Shown in pieces: positions 21,001 to 24,587 of a DNA stretch of 64,000 nt. Under the pieces are notes generated by a model, which was not told the origin of the DNA, ran no database searches, and saw only the letters and a program-made list of their open reading frames with translations. The stretch comes from an uncultured Roseateles sp. (GTDB lineage: Bacteria > Pseudomonadota > Gammaproteobacteria > Burkholderiales > Burkholderiaceae_C), in contig NZ_CAMFJS010000002.1 in assembly GCF_945956965.1 (NCBI RefSeq), positions 124,001-188,000 on the forward strand, written 5' to 3'. A program made the position numbers and the translations under genes. Numbering within the stretch: the stretch's first letter is position 1; every line of letters begins with the position of its first letter.

Positions 21001-23189
21001 GCGCCGTCTTCGCTCACCGACTGGCTTTGCGCCAGCAAGACCGGCGCATCGTTGCTGCCGGTGATGGCGATTCGAATCGTGGTGCTGGCGCTCGCGCCCG
21101 CGCTGTCGGTGGCGGTGATTTGAAAGACGTCTTCGGCGCGCTGACCTGCGCGCAAGGCGTCGGTCTCCGGGCGGCTATTGTCCAGGTGGTAGGTCCAGGC
21201 CTGGGTGTGCGGGTCAAAATGCAGCTGCCCGAAATGGCCTTGGCCGCTGCCGACGAGTCGCCAGCTGAGCGTGTCGCTGCTGTCGGCATCGTGGCTGTGC
21301 AGCTGGCCGCTGAGCGATGTGGTGGCGGCGTCCTCACGCAGCAGATGCGCGTTGGCATGGGGGCTGGCAATGCCAGGGGCGTCGTTGCTGCCGCTGACCG
21401 TGATCAGCAGGTTTTCGGTATGGCTGGCGCCGGCGCTATCGGTGACGGTGATCGGAATCAGCACGTCCTGTGTTTGACCGGCGGCCAGGTGCTGGTAGGC
21501 GGCGTCAGCGGGGTCGAAGCGGTAGCTGCCGTCGGGCTGGATTGTGAAGCCCGGTGTGGCCGCGGCGCTGCTGTAGCTCAGCGTGTCTCCGCGGTCTTTA
21601 TCGGCGCCGATGATTTGGCCTTGCAAGACGGCCGCGTCTTCTTGCGTGCTGAGGGGCGTGAGCTGCAAGGTCGGCGCATTATTGCTGCCGGTTAGGGTGA
21701 TTTGCAGGCGCTGGCTGTCTTGCGCGCCATGGCTGTCGGTGACGGTGACGGGAATGTTCAGCGTCAGGGCCTCGCCGGCTTGAAGATGCTCGTAAGCGGG
21801 GTCGCTGGGGTCAAAGCGGTAGCTGCCGTCGGCATTCAGATGAAAACCGGCCACCGGCTGGCCCAGGCTGAAACTCAGGGTGTCGCCGGGGTCGGCATCG
21901 CTGGCGCTGAGTTGCCCGCTCACGACCGAGCCGCCTTCGATGGCCGCCAGTGGCGGCAGCAGGGCCATCAGCGGCGCATCATTGCTGCCGGCAATGGCCA
22001 CGGTAATGACATGCGCCGTACCGTCCAGGGCATGGACGCTCAGGTTTTCGCTCAGTGCCGTCCCGGCGGCAAGGAGTTTGGACGTGCTGGGGCTGAGCGT
22101 ATAGGTCCATTGCCCATCGGCGGCCAGATGCAAGGTGCCGTACTGGCCGCTCAGATCGCCGGCGCGCATTTGAGCCTCGCCTCGGTCGACATCGCTGATG
22201 TCCAGCTTGCCGCTGCATTGCGGCTGCAGGTTCTCGGTGACGCTGCCTTTGGAGACGCCGCTGATCAGCGCGGCATCGTTGCTGCCCTTGACGGTGATGC
22301 TCAGCCGGACGGCTTGCGTCTGGCCGGTGAGGGTGTCGCGCGCAAAAGCCGTGAAGTGTTCGACGGCGACCTCACCATCACGCAGGGCCTGGACCTGGGG
22401 CTTAGCGCCATCGAGTTGGTAGTGCCAGTGGCCATGGGGGTCGAGTTGGAGTTCTCCGAACCGACCCGCGGTGGCGGCCAAGGACCATTGCTTGGCGCCG
22501 GGCGGCCCGGCCGTCACGCTCAGCGTGCCCTGGGCTTGGCTGAGGCCATCTTCGGTGACCGTGCCGCTTCGCTCGCCCCCTGTTCTGAGGGCTTGATGGC
22601 CGGCGGCTGTGGCCACCGCCGCGATTGCAGGCATGACCGGCGTGCCAATGGCGCCCGCGGGATTCATGGCGCCTATGGCCCCCAGCACGCCCTGGGTGGG
22701 GTCTTGTCGCAGTGTGGCTGTTGCCTGTGGCGGCGGCACCAGGGCTTGCAGGTCGGTGTCGGCATCAGCTGGGGCGCCGCCTGTCAGCGCTGGCGCATGG
22801 CGTTCGGTGGCCCCTGTCTCGGGGCGGCCTAGCCATTCGTCGCCCAGGGCGGGCGCAATAGGCGAAGGAGGGCCTCCCTCGGAAATCTCTGTGTTTGCGA
22901 CCGGCGTAATCGTCGGCGGATGGGTAGAGGAGGTGCTCGCTGGCGCTGTCGGCCGCAAGGCCTCATGCGGCGCTTTTGACACCGCAGGGGCTGGTGCCGA
23001 TGAGTCGCGGCCCGATGCCTCATCCCCCAAGACGGGCGCGCTGGCACTGGTCTCCCACGCAATCGGTGCGGGCTCAGTGCCCTGCACCAGTTCACCGGCG
23101 CTGCCCAGTGGCTTGTTCTTGGCCTTCAGACCTTGCGCCAACTCTTCGGCGCTGGGCTCGTCGTTCTTGGGGGGGACCATGCTGTCCAT
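1..23189 (-). CDS. Giant VCBS/cadherin-repeat adhesin, type I secreted (3' end outside the window)
   Basis: One minus-strand frame is open from ATG 23189 to the left edge: at least 7,729 residues. A GAGG Shine-Dalgarno lies 5 bases before this ATG; a second in-frame ATG is at 23180. Residues 1-205 are Pro/Ala/Ser-rich without a Sec signal, as in type I substrates, and contain TAAG at 194-197. From about residue 207 the protein is VCBS domains (TEDG, GxFGxLxLDxxGxW, FTVxSADGT, ITGxNDA) alternating with a cadherin/Ig-like type carrying DGSYSFDP and YQHLAAGQ. Asp-rich DxDxG turns suggest calcium binding. Non-VCBS parts are a LamG-like domain (residues ~3684-3860), two carbohydrate-binding-like sandwiches (~5881-6041, ~6359-6510) and five copies of an unrecognised module. 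RTX nonapeptides and the C-terminal secretion signal are not seen and presumably lie beyond the edge. The exporter genes immediately upstream support export by type I secretion. A surface adhesin or biofilm role is inferred from the family. Confidence 0.93.
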   Translation of the reverse strand, partial: MDSMVPPKNDEPSAEELAQGLKAKNKPLGSAGELVQGTEPAPIAWETSASAPVLGDEASGRDSSAPAPAVSKAPHEALRPTAPASTSSTHPPTITPVANTEISEGGPPSPIAPALGDEWLGRPETGATERHAPALTGGAPADADTDLQALVPPPQATATLRQDPTQGVLGAIGAMNPAGAIGTPVMPAIAAVATAAGHQALRTGGERSGTVTEDGLSQAQGTLSVTAGPPGAKQWSLAATAGRFGELQLDPHGHWHYQLDGAKPQVQALRDGEVAVEHFTAFARDTLTGQTQAVRLSITVKGSNDAALISGVSKGSVTENLQPQCSGKLDISDVDRGEAQMRAGDLSGQYGTLHLAADGQWTYTLSPSTSKLLAAGTALSENLSVHALDGTAHVITVAIAGSNDAPLMALLPPLAAIEGGSVVSGQLSASDADPGDTLSFSLGQPVAGFHLNADGSYRFDPSDPAYEHLQAGEALTLNIPVTVTDSHGAQDSQRLQITLTGSNNAPTLQLTPLSTQEDAAVLQGQIIGADKDRGDTLSYSSAAATPGFTIQPDGSYRFDPADAAYQHLAAGQTQDVLIPITVTDSAGASHTENLLITVSGSNDAPGIASPHANAHLLREDAATTSLSGQLHSHDADSSDTLSWRLVGSGQGHFGQLHFDPHTQAWTYHLDNSRPETDALRAGQRAEDVFQITATDSAGASASTTIRIAITGSNDAPVLLAQSQSVSEDGALLRGQMRASDVDTGDRLSFSLSQAVAGFTLNADGSYSFNPADPAYQHLAAGQTQTLSVPITVTDSAGATHTQDLTLTLSGRNDGATIAGLDRGITREDTALIASGQLSLSDVDDGQAHFIAQSSTAGHYGSFSLDENGQWRYQLDNSRPEVQALKDGESLSDTLTVLSADGSSHTVTITVQGSNDAPVLAAQSQTVSEDGAQLHGQMLASDIDQGDSQTFSLAHPVDGFTLNVDGSYSFDPSHASYQLLKPGQTQDVVIPITVTDSAGASSTQNLTITVTGANDRALISGTDSGHIREGDASAITGRLRIQDADSGEAHFAELRHAPGQYGVLELGADGRWGYALDNSNSLVQGLKTGEQLVDHVLVQSLDGSSHQIEITIDGKDNGAVIGGVDAVVLTEDQATQNGFFVVSQQLSIADPDRGQDHFIARSRVLGHFGVFTLSEQGDWTYVTDNTLTRIQELKQGLTLTDRFVAMSADGTQHTITVTLTGTNDVPVLHAQTQAVSEDGTALHGQMMAFDVDLGDTQTFSQTHAVDGFTLNADGTYSFDPSAAAYQHLAAGQTQTLTIPITVTDSAGASNTQNLTITLTGSNDGAIIGGVSAGSTSEDSAQLTSGQLTVADVDDGEAHFIAQTGSVGQYGSFSLDENGQWSYQLDNSKPEVQALKSGDSVSDSFTVTTADGTTQQVTVTVNGKDDGAVIAGTDIGSVTEDQAATLTTSGQLSITDPDAGQAHFIAQSSVNGAYGHFSLDDTGHWRYSADNSQTAIQQLKAGATLSDSFTASSADGSTHTVIVMLTGSNDAPVLQAQSQSVLEDGTALHGQMAASDVDVGDSQRFSLAHAVDGFTLNADGSYSFDPSHAAYQHLAAGQTQTLTIPITVTDSAGASSTAKLTITLTGSNDSATIGGVHIGSTLEDKPDAVTGQLTVTDVDDGQAHFVAQTGTAGSYGQFALDESGHWHYQLDNSKPEVQALKSGESVSDSFTVTSADGTRQQVTVTIAGQDDRAVIGGADSGAITEDLGGQGGFLYLSQQLTVSDPDAGQAHFIAQSRVLGHYGVFRLSEDGSWSYITDNSLDRIQNLKAGATVTDSFVAHSADGTAHTVTVTLTGTNDAPVLQAQSQAVAEDGTALHGRMVFSDVDSGDSHSFSLAKAVDGFTLNADGSYSFDPSNAAYQHLAQGQSQTLTIPITVTDSAGASSTQSLTIILTGSKDGAIITGANTGDTTEDSAQAVSGQLTVSDVDDGEARFLAQTGTAGTYGSFSLDENGQWHYTLDNSKPEVQALKSGEQVTDSFTVSSADGTTQQVSVTVHGQADGAVIAGRDTGTVSEDQAASLRVSGSLSISDPDAGEARFNAQSGVKGRYGQFSIDEAGHWTYSADNSQSAIQQLKAGATLTDQLTVSSADGSTHTVTVTLQGTNDAPVLQAQIQAVAEDGAALRGQLLASDVDQGDSQTFSLAQVVNGFTLNADGSYSFDPAHAAYQHLAQGQTQTLTIPVTVSDSAGASSTQNLTITLTGTNDGAVIGGVSSGSATEDASRITTGQLTVADADDGEAHFIAQTGTAGSYGQFSLDDSGQWSYQLDNSKPEVQALKSGESVTDRFTVTSADGTSQQVTVTINGKDDGAVIAGTDTGTVTEDQSATLQTSGQLTITDPDAGQAHFIAQNGVSGSYGQFSLDEAGHWTYSADSSQSAIQQLKAGASLTEQLTVSSADGTTHIVTVTLQGTNDAPVLQAQSQAVSEDGATLRGQMVATDVDQGDSQTFSLAQAVDGFTLNADGSYSFDPSDAAYQHLAAGQTQTLTIPITVSDSAGASSTQNLTITLTGSNDGAIIGGVSAGSTSEDSAQLTSGQLTVADVDDGEAHFIAQTGSAGQYGSFSLDESGQWRYQLDNSKPEVQALKSGESVSDSFTVSSADGSTQQVTVSIAGRDDSAVIAGADTGTVTEDQAASLQTGGRLGITDPDAGQSHFTAQAQVAGSYGHFSLSEDGQWHYSADNSQAAIQQLKAGDSLTDRFTVHSADGTAHTVIVTLQGTNDAPVLQAQQQSVTEGGAQLHGQMVASDVDHGDTQTFSIARAVDGFTLNADGSYSFDPGNPAYQQLAQGQTQTLNIPITVTDSAGASSTQTLSITITGVNEGAVISGRDSVSLTEDVSVVNGMLVGSGQLKILDPDAGQARFVAQGATPGTYGVFSISGRGTWHYEADNARPEIQQLKAGETLTDSLTVTTMDGSTHQIRVTLIGTNDAPVLQAQTQSLSEDGHRLAGQMQAGDVDLGDTLQFSTASAPAGFTLQADGSYSFDPSDAAYQHLAAGQTQTLTIPITVTDSAGASNTQSLTITLTGSNDGAIIGGLSAGSTGEDSSQLTTGQLTVADVDDGEAHFIAQTGSAGQYGSFSLDENGQWSYQLDNSRPEVQALKSGDSVTDRFTVTSADGTSQHVSITITGNDDAAVIAGTDTGSVTEDQAATLSTSGQLTITDPDAGQASFSAQTNVAGSYGQFSIDAAGHWRYSADNSQSAIQALKAGASLNEQFTVSSADGTTHTVTVTIQGTNDAPVLQAQSQAVSEDGSALHGHMVASDVDVGDSQRVSLAHAVDGLTLNADGSYSFDPSHAAYQHLAAGQTQTLTIPVTVTDSAGASSTQQLTITLTGTNDGATIGGVSTGSTTEDSALLTTGQLTVTDADDGQAHFVAQTSTAGAYGSFALDESGHWRYQLDNSKPEVQALKSGDSVNEHFTVTTVDGSSQQVTVTIAGQDDRAVIAGTDSGRLTEDQGTQGGFFLIAERLTVLDPDQGEAEFVPRARVLGHYGVFTLSAQGDWTYIADNSLDRIQHLKQGDTLTDSFVAHSVDGSAHTVSITITGSNDAPVLTASSTSPADLGTTLEDTPKHFSEADLLRLVGASDADGDALHITAIHVDAAYGSFAQEHDGSWTFTPVANAHHLDIPLTLSVSDGQATTQAQATLDIKSVTDAATPSLSVMAEQHVIQFGDAGAPAIYTTGGIQSGGDLGDFAIEMTVVGGSQVAVQGHNGPTLISYATAADMNAMYLWRPENLQLHLGGRDYDTGVDISHDTGSHRYGFVWNGAAGSFDVLRDGQIVKHLENVAKGGSLTGGGVMAFGNDQDSLGGGFAPEDAWHGQLFSASMAKGVSAAAMTQHALRDLATGSNLIMDVQAQGRQVVDLTGHHSFATSGPVTTPTTQVDTRIANPNPGALLHLSAHVGAPADPDDHVSAVAIKGFSAGTELSDGQGHSYVIHGPADAADITHWNLAGLTAQLPAGSHVGAHVVLEVTTTGPDGHVTTTASGAQGVTLNDAGDPVTTEVSIQLDIAPTDSPALISGQDHGGVTEDASVSAAGVLEARGHLNIQDPDPGQAVFVPQSGTPTNYGRFSIDAHGNWDYLADNQHPDIQALGQGETLTDLLQVSSPDGTQHTISITIQGTNDAPVLQAQSQSVLEDGSALHGQMLASDVDQGDTQSFSLAQAVDGFTLNADGSYSFDPSHASYQHLAQGQTQTLTIPITVTDSAGASSTEHLTITLTGTNDGATLGGDNTGSTSEDSTQLTTGQLSISDADDGEAHFIAQTGSAGSYGQFTLDENGQWSYQLDNSKPELQALKTGDSVTDSFTVTSADGTSQQVTVTITGKDDGAVIAGTDTGTVAEDQAATLSTGGQLTITDADAGQAHFIAQTSAAGSYGQFSLDDTGHWNYSADNSQAAIQQLKAGATLSDSFTATSADGSTHTVTMTLTGTNDAPVLQAQSQSVLEDGTVLHGQMVATDVDQGDTQTFSLAQAVDGFTLNADGSYSFDPSNTAYQHLAAGQTQTLTIPVTVTDSAGASSTQNLTITLTGTNDGATLGGVHIGSTLEDKPDAVAGQLTVADVDDGEAHFVAQTGTAGTYGSFSLDENGQWRYQLDNSKPALQALKGGDSVTDSFTVTSADGTSQQVTVSIAGQDDRAVIAGSDTGTVSEDQAATLSASGQLSITDPDAGQAHFTAQAQVAGSYGHFSLSEDGQWHYSADSSQAAIQQLKAGDSLSEHFTVHSADGTAHTVTITLQGTNDAPVLQAQHQSVSEDGSLLQGQMVASDVDQGDTQTFSIAQAVDGFTLNADGSYSFDPANAAYQQLAAGQTQDLVIPVTVTDSAGASHTQSLTITITGTNDGAVIGGVFTGAVTEDQAVQSGQLQASGQLSITDVDSGENHFIPQTDVLGSYGLGRFSLDAQGHWSYSADNSQKAIQQLAAGATLNDSFTVQGADGAQHTVTVTLTGTNDAPQFHLQVAPDYHPELESNDVLPLIISNIGFTRVAQYLDIQQILQGQAPIGAYANTCVTVSLGGLALIGPDGQAAQVFAPGQEFKLQALVDWQQQGPGHEFRVFGPKGTTGLDLSFHDAGDPNHITGPQGQASLYVNQVNIWPPFHAWQASASTGTASDSGLLTATEGGAALSGQFHASDIDVGDTLSYSLGQPVDGFTLNADGSYSFDPAHPSYQHLAAGQSETLSIPITVTDSAGASSTQTLTILLRGANDAASFGGVEAGTTQEDRPDALSGQLTVADADDGEAHFIAQSGTAGSYGQFSLDENGQWHYQIDNSKPEVQALRDGQNVIDSFTVRSADGTAHTVNISIAGKNDAALITGEDHQTLTEDQNVSGGQLIAQGQLHASTPDAGGDQFTPLSDLAGKFGRLSLSADGGWVYKADNSSAAVQGLSAGQSATESFTVHSVDGTAHTISLTIQGADEPRHDIWSSIVSAIKSNWAPYNLIGQRIDAGDSGALGSMRLAFNSGNPSVVDANGHVLASGSDLGMFGHDISIGQVVDLLKSHPGARLVLDGNVGGSSGFYLHDSGNVMELHFRGLSHYNQANNPMGQLPIDGLPTPLSAAGTVPDASDSLTISVTDISVDHAGQLQTSGQLSISDADAGENHFNAQKDVAGTYGSFSIDASGHWVYSVDNGQAAVQNLQAGAQLTDSFMVTSADGSSHVVSVAVYGKNDAPVLFAQSQSVSEDGAQLSGQMHASDADAGDTLSFRIDQPVAGFTLNADGSYRFDPSNAAYQHLAEGQTETLVIPVTVTDHAGATSTQNLTITVTGANDGPQVTHATAATAADLGAINEDTPRVFTEAELLQAVGATDVDDGSSLHIVAGSLTSAHGTFTGDAAHGFTFTPAANFSGQDVDLQFSVSDGTEAREAHAQLDVTAVVDAPELTSAVIQTDFGRDPDVGDHYAQPEQLGWQGNRLAVVPEKILHGNPDNMLGMLTVNKSAGESVIYKDLASRPGETFHFSFGAGWTGDYRQQDIKAPIDVIWEGKVIDHLVPTPGRQLSWEQHQYALVATGTTSRLELRISEGTGGDNHSRWTAEIDNLVVAPAKLALVNHEMRLDPGTHFHLVDTDGSETLRYLIKGLPVGFTLTDGTHSVTVASAGQVIETAGWNQDALAVRAPQDFEGQLSVEISARSEETATHQTATSATLPLHLSFERLSVAEDTPQTYSDAKLLVLAGLHAPDGQTYTLDDVQVDPAFGHFTHDANGGWTFTPAANVNADAVPFTLTVSGGAQPICSQLQLAITPVNDAPLVAHGTAAAAADVGTMTGGTVRVFTESELLQAVGASDVDSTDNLHIVAGSLRSPHGTFTGDAAHGFTFTPAANYSGQDVDLQFRVTDGTASTEAHAQVDVTAVLHAPTVIGLSAVHTDFDSQAVASAGYENVDPARWGWKTDLGSGVELGADRLYGGAGSSGNQIVELTADASHPGNLFRDIDTAPGEPLRFAFDLSARPGHPAAAVEVLWEGKVIDTITPGSAGFDLAHHSYDLVATGSQARLELRTKADDWQHMVLVDNLDLASQRATSINHDLQLNLGSNFRLSDTNLPGETLSLLVKGLPVGFVLTDGVHMAAVTSAGQVIDTQGWAVADLAVRAPVDYSGKLQIQVSARADDAASHQSAVSAEHLLDLSFERITVAEDTPQTFSAARLLALAGLSAPPGKTYAVDDVQIDPAFGHFTHEANGGWTFTPAANVSDDLIPFKLTVTSGSGLYVHGTLYMTITPVNDAPVLAAQHQAVDAGSSAISGHMVATDEDTGDTQAFSVAHAVDGFTLHADGSYSFDPSHASYQHIAGGQKQDVVIPITVTDHDGATSTQNLTITVTGVGHAASIGGDVLGNVTEDVNVQGGLLSTSGQLTIRDVDAGEDHFIAQNNVQGNGGLGRFSVDASGHWTYTIRNDWPDVDKLGNNQLMSDTLTVRSADGTSRDITVLIHGSDDTAAFVSHGPTVSNDAYTQIAQALQTRFAVSGFQYLADMMLHQRDPAPFQTAVIAIKHAGVALLGPDGSVSHTYAAVRDVAKVPVADLIAWHAKGAGYQVVLIDATAAQVEVYAHNQGNPGMLMGRYPYTDMVLHPDQNAASFTPQMHVAPIAPTAGSLSATHVALPFDTAHVQEDNDQQIMGLIQVQDPDEGQSSMQPMTNHQAAHGSFNIDVNGNWTYQLDSSRPDVQALKDGETLIDTITVHSADGTPHEVNITIHGQNDGAVITGADTGQLVEDQNVRAAGTLEAHGQLTVSDVDAGEAAFVAQNAVATQFGHFSIDASGAWRYEVDNSKAEVQALKPGGTPGETGNVAQSLAQVLSQSSEAGFHAVGEALAQGQAGAVAGALDLSIQGAAIVLTGPAGSTPVVYAMDAQGRSTVGVDELLSWLHQGKGYEVHLQGTQTDVQAFVHDRGDAASLHGLPLSGVAELSDPANAAQHLALQWHSAPLPGELSEVVTVASADGTTHQITLSIQGTAENAVITGVDTGSVTEDAQVTGAGLIEAHGQLAIQDPESGQAAFAPLLDVAGQYGHLSLETDGRWSYSADNNSAALNALNKGQSAVETFVVKSVDGTAHTINVTVNGADEKPDLWPEIARTLMAQGGWDTRGYQVIAQRMAAGDAAGLRDVVMNVFDGKPTVVDAAGHVLHTFDQGTKFFGYRVPMNELCDQLKAHPGAMLVMQGSVGGSAGYFFHNAGDEGMLRFEGAYMNQPANHLLGSVPIKGLPQANTGGAAHGNAAAQLGGADTGSVLADGDAQLQTQGHMTVLDADGG
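160..540 (-). other. Unrecognised inserted module, copy 5 of 5 (in adhesin)
   Basis: Residues ~7550-7676, at a VCBS junction after 'NGADEKP'. Landmarks: YQVIAQRMAAGDAAGL, PTVVDAAGHVL, QLKAHPGAMLVMQG, GGSAGYFFHNAGD, NQPANHLLG, VPIKGLP. Very close in motif order to copy 2. Confidence 0.6.
1030..1400 (-). other. Unrecognised inserted module, copy 4 of 5 (in adhesin)
   Basis: Residues ~7264-7386. Unlike the others it sits inside a VCBS domain, between the VQALKPGG strand end and the VTVASADGT strand. Landmarks: FHAVGEALAQGQAG, IVLTGPAG, ELLSWLHQGKGYEVHL, VQAFVHDRGDAASLHG, SDPANAAQHL. Confidence 0.6.
2000..2400 (-). other. Unrecognised inserted module, copy 3 of 5 (in adhesin)
   Basis: Residues ~6931-7063, at a VCBS junction. 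Landmarks: SNDAYTQIAQAL, GVALLGPDG, DLIAWHAKGAGYQVVL, QVEVYAHNQGNPGMLMG. Shares the SND...GPDG...HNQGNP order with copy 1. Confidence 0.6.
3660..4115 (-). other. Carbohydrate-binding-like beta-sandwich, copy 2 (in adhesin)
   Basis: Residues ~6359-6510 parallel the copy at 5065-5550: TDFDSQAV, WGWKTDLGSGVELG, FRDIDTAPGEPLRFAFDL, VEVLWEGKVIDTITPG, DLVATGSQARLELRTK and VDNLDL. Together the two copies form a long duplicated block that includes the following Ig-like segments. Confidence 0.55.
5065..5550 (-). other. Carbohydrate-binding-like beta-sandwich, copy 1 (in adhesin)
   Basis: Residues ~5881-6041 read as a DUF642/CBM-like fold: an opening TDF, a LGW segment, a KDLASRPGETFHFSF strand pair, IDVIWEGKVIDHLVP, and a closing ALVATGTTSRLELR ... 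EIDNLVV. The same order of motifs occurs in the copy at 3660-4115, and both are followed by an 'SFERxxVAEDTPQT' segment. Glycan binding is a family-based inference. Confidence 0.55.
6510..6920 (-). other. Unrecognised inserted module, copy 2 of 5 (in adhesin)
   Basis: Residues ~5424-5560, at a VCBS junction after an 'IQGADEP' end. Landmarks: YNLIGQRIDAGDSGAL, PSVVDANGHVL, DLLKSHPGARLVLDG, GGSSGFYLHDSGN, YNQANNPMG, LPIDGLP. Closest to copy 5 at 160-540. Confidence 0.6.
7850..8270 (-). other. Unrecognised inserted module, copy 1 of 5 (in adhesin)
   Basis: Residues ~4974-5113, between two VCBS-type domains. Landmarks: ESNDVLPLI, FTRVAQYL, GGLALIGPDG, ALVDWQQQGPGHEF, LSFHDAGDPNHITG and a C-terminal NIWPPFHAW. 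The ALIGPDG and HDAGDP landmarks match copies at 2000-2400 and 1030-1400. Confidence 0.6.
8300..22250 (-). repeat. Three-domain super-repeat array (period about 915 bp) inside the adhesin gene
   Basis: The segment encoding YQHLAAG recurs at about 20255, 19330, 18415, 17490, 16578, 15661 and 14748, with spacings of 912-925 bp. It continues at 14128, 13211, 10575, 9657 and 8750, interrupted by the LamG insert. Each period codes for two VCBS domains of different subtype plus one cadherin/Ig-like domain, about 305 residues. Shorter steps of about 300 or 620 bp at 20255-21787 and 14128-14748 show that one or two domains were lost or gained there. Confidence 0.9.
11610..12140 (-). other. LamG/pentraxin-like lectin domain within the adhesin
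   Basis: The adhesin frame here (residues ~3684-3860) has no VCBS signature. It reads as a concanavalin A-like jelly roll: an ISYATAADMN segment, then LQLHLGG, then a YGFVWNGAAGSFDVLRDG stretch matching the 'WHH..tWdg..G.v.ly.DG' pattern of LamG domains, then GGGVMAFGNDQDSLGGGF and a closing WHGQLFSA strand. Such domains usually bind glycans or matrix in large secreted adhesins. Ligand unknown. Confidence 0.7.
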
Positions 23190-23227
23190 GCGAACCTCGG
23201 TGGAATCTCTTGTCGACTGCGAACGGC

Positions 23228-24571
23228 TCAACGTTCGTGGAAGGCGGTATCGGCGGCCAGGAAGATGGGCTTGAGCAGGTACTGCATCACTGTTTTGCTG
23301 CCAGTCGCAATATCGGCTTCACCGGTCATGCCGGGCATCAGGCGGTGCTTTTGCGAGCCAACAAAGGGCTTGGCCAAAGCGACTTCCACTTTGTAGAAGG
23401 GTTGGCCGTTTTCCTTCAGCTTGGTCGATGTGGGCGCGACCCGCAAGACGCGGCCTTCGACAAAGCCGAATCGCGCCGAATCGAAACTGTCGATCTTGAC
23501 GCTGGCCCGCTGACCCTCTTTGACAAAGCCGATATCGCGCGGCAGCACCATCACTTCCATGACGATATCGAGCCCGGTGGGTACCACTTCGGCCACGATG
23601 CCGCCGGGCGGCACCACGGCGCCTTCGGCGGTGCGGGGCAGTTCCATCACGATGCCGGTCACTGGCGACTTGATTTCGATGCGGCCCTTGCGCTCTTCAA
23701 GCGCCTTGCGGTCGGCCTGCAATTCGCGGAAGTTCTCGGTGACCTTGCTCAGGTCGGCGCTGATTTGTTGGTTGAAGTCGGCGCGCACTTTGGCCACATC
23801 AGCCTCCACGCCGCTGACATTGCTGCGCATGCCGCTGGCGCGGGAGGTCGCTTCCGACAGGCGTTGTTCCAGCACCGACAGCTGCAGCCGCACATCGCTG
23901 ACCGCAAACTGGGTGACAGCGCCGCCACGCGCGCCTTCTTCCAGGCGGGCGAGGCGATCTTTGGTTTCCTTGATTTGACGCTCGATCAGCAGCTTGTCCT
24001 GCTCGGCGCCACCGATCAAGGCGCCTTGCTGGCCGCCCTGAGCACGCTTGGAGGCCACGGCCGCGTCACGGCTGGCCATTTGCTCACGGTAGGTGGTGAG
24101 CGCCTGTGCCACCAGCATCGGGTATTCCTGCTCGAACTTGGCGAAGTCCGGGCGGCGGTTTTCCAGCACAGCCAACATGCGCTCGCGGTCGATCGCCAGG
24201 GCATTGAGCTTGATCTCGGTCTGGGTGCGTAGCTTCTCGATGTCGGTGGTGGCGAACTCGGCGATCAGCTGGCCGGCTTTCACGCTTTCACCTTCCTTCA
24301 CATGCAGCTTGATGATGGTGCCGCCTTCTTGGCTTTGCAGCACTTGCACATGGCCGCCGGGCTGGATCTCACCGCGCGAGCGCGCAACTTCGTCAACTTT
24401 GGCCACGCTGGCCCAGACCAAGAGCGCCAAGACCAGAAACACGATGGCAGCGAGTGTGCGGCGCAAGGTGCGAGATTGCCCGCGCTCATCCAAGAGGGCC
24501 TCAATATTCAGCGGGGGCCGGTCGTCCGCGGCGCTGATGGAAACAAGCTTGGGGTTGCTGGAGGGGCTCAT
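23228..24571 (-). CDS. HlyD-family membrane fusion protein of the adhesin type I secretion system
   Basis: Periplasmic adaptor, 447 residues, linking the inner-membrane ABC exporter to an outer-membrane TolC-type channel; no TolC gene is in the window. One membrane helix is near residues 37-57 (LAAIVFLVLALLVWASVA). A biotinyl-lipoyl half follows (GGHVQVLQSQEGG, VKEGESVKAGQ), then a long Arg/Glu/Gln-rich coiled coil (~100-300), the second lipoyl half (IKSPVTGIVMELPRTAEGAVVPPGG) and a beta-barrel. The frame is open upstream to 24685, but that extension lies inside the ABC gene and looks unlike protein, so ATG 24571, 16 bases after the ABC stop, is preferred. It ends 38 bases before the adhesin start, so the two are almost certainly co-transcribed. 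Confidence 0.92.
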   Translation of the reverse strand: MSPSSNPKLVSISAADDRPPLNIEALLDERGQSRTLRRTLAAIVFLVLALLVWASVAKVDEVARSRGEIQPGGHVQVLQSQEGGTIIKLHVKEGESVKAGQLIAEFATTDIEKLRTQTEIKLNALAIDRERMLAVLENRRPDFAKFEQEYPMLVAQALTTYREQMASRDAAVASKRAQGGQQGALIGGAEQDKLLIERQIKETKDRLARLEEGARGGAVTQFAVSDVRLQLSVLEQRLSEATSRASGMRSNVSGVEADVAKVRADFNQQISADLSKVTENFRELQADRKALEERKGRIEIKSPVTGIVMELPRTAEGAVVPPGGIVAEVVPTGLDIVMEVMVLPRDIGFVKEGQRASVKIDSFDSARFGFVEGRVLRVAPTSTKLKENGQPFYKVEVALAKPFVGSQKHRLMPGMTGEADIATGSKTVMQYLLKPIFLAADTAFHER

Positions 24572-24587
24572 GCGTGAACTTTCGTCG

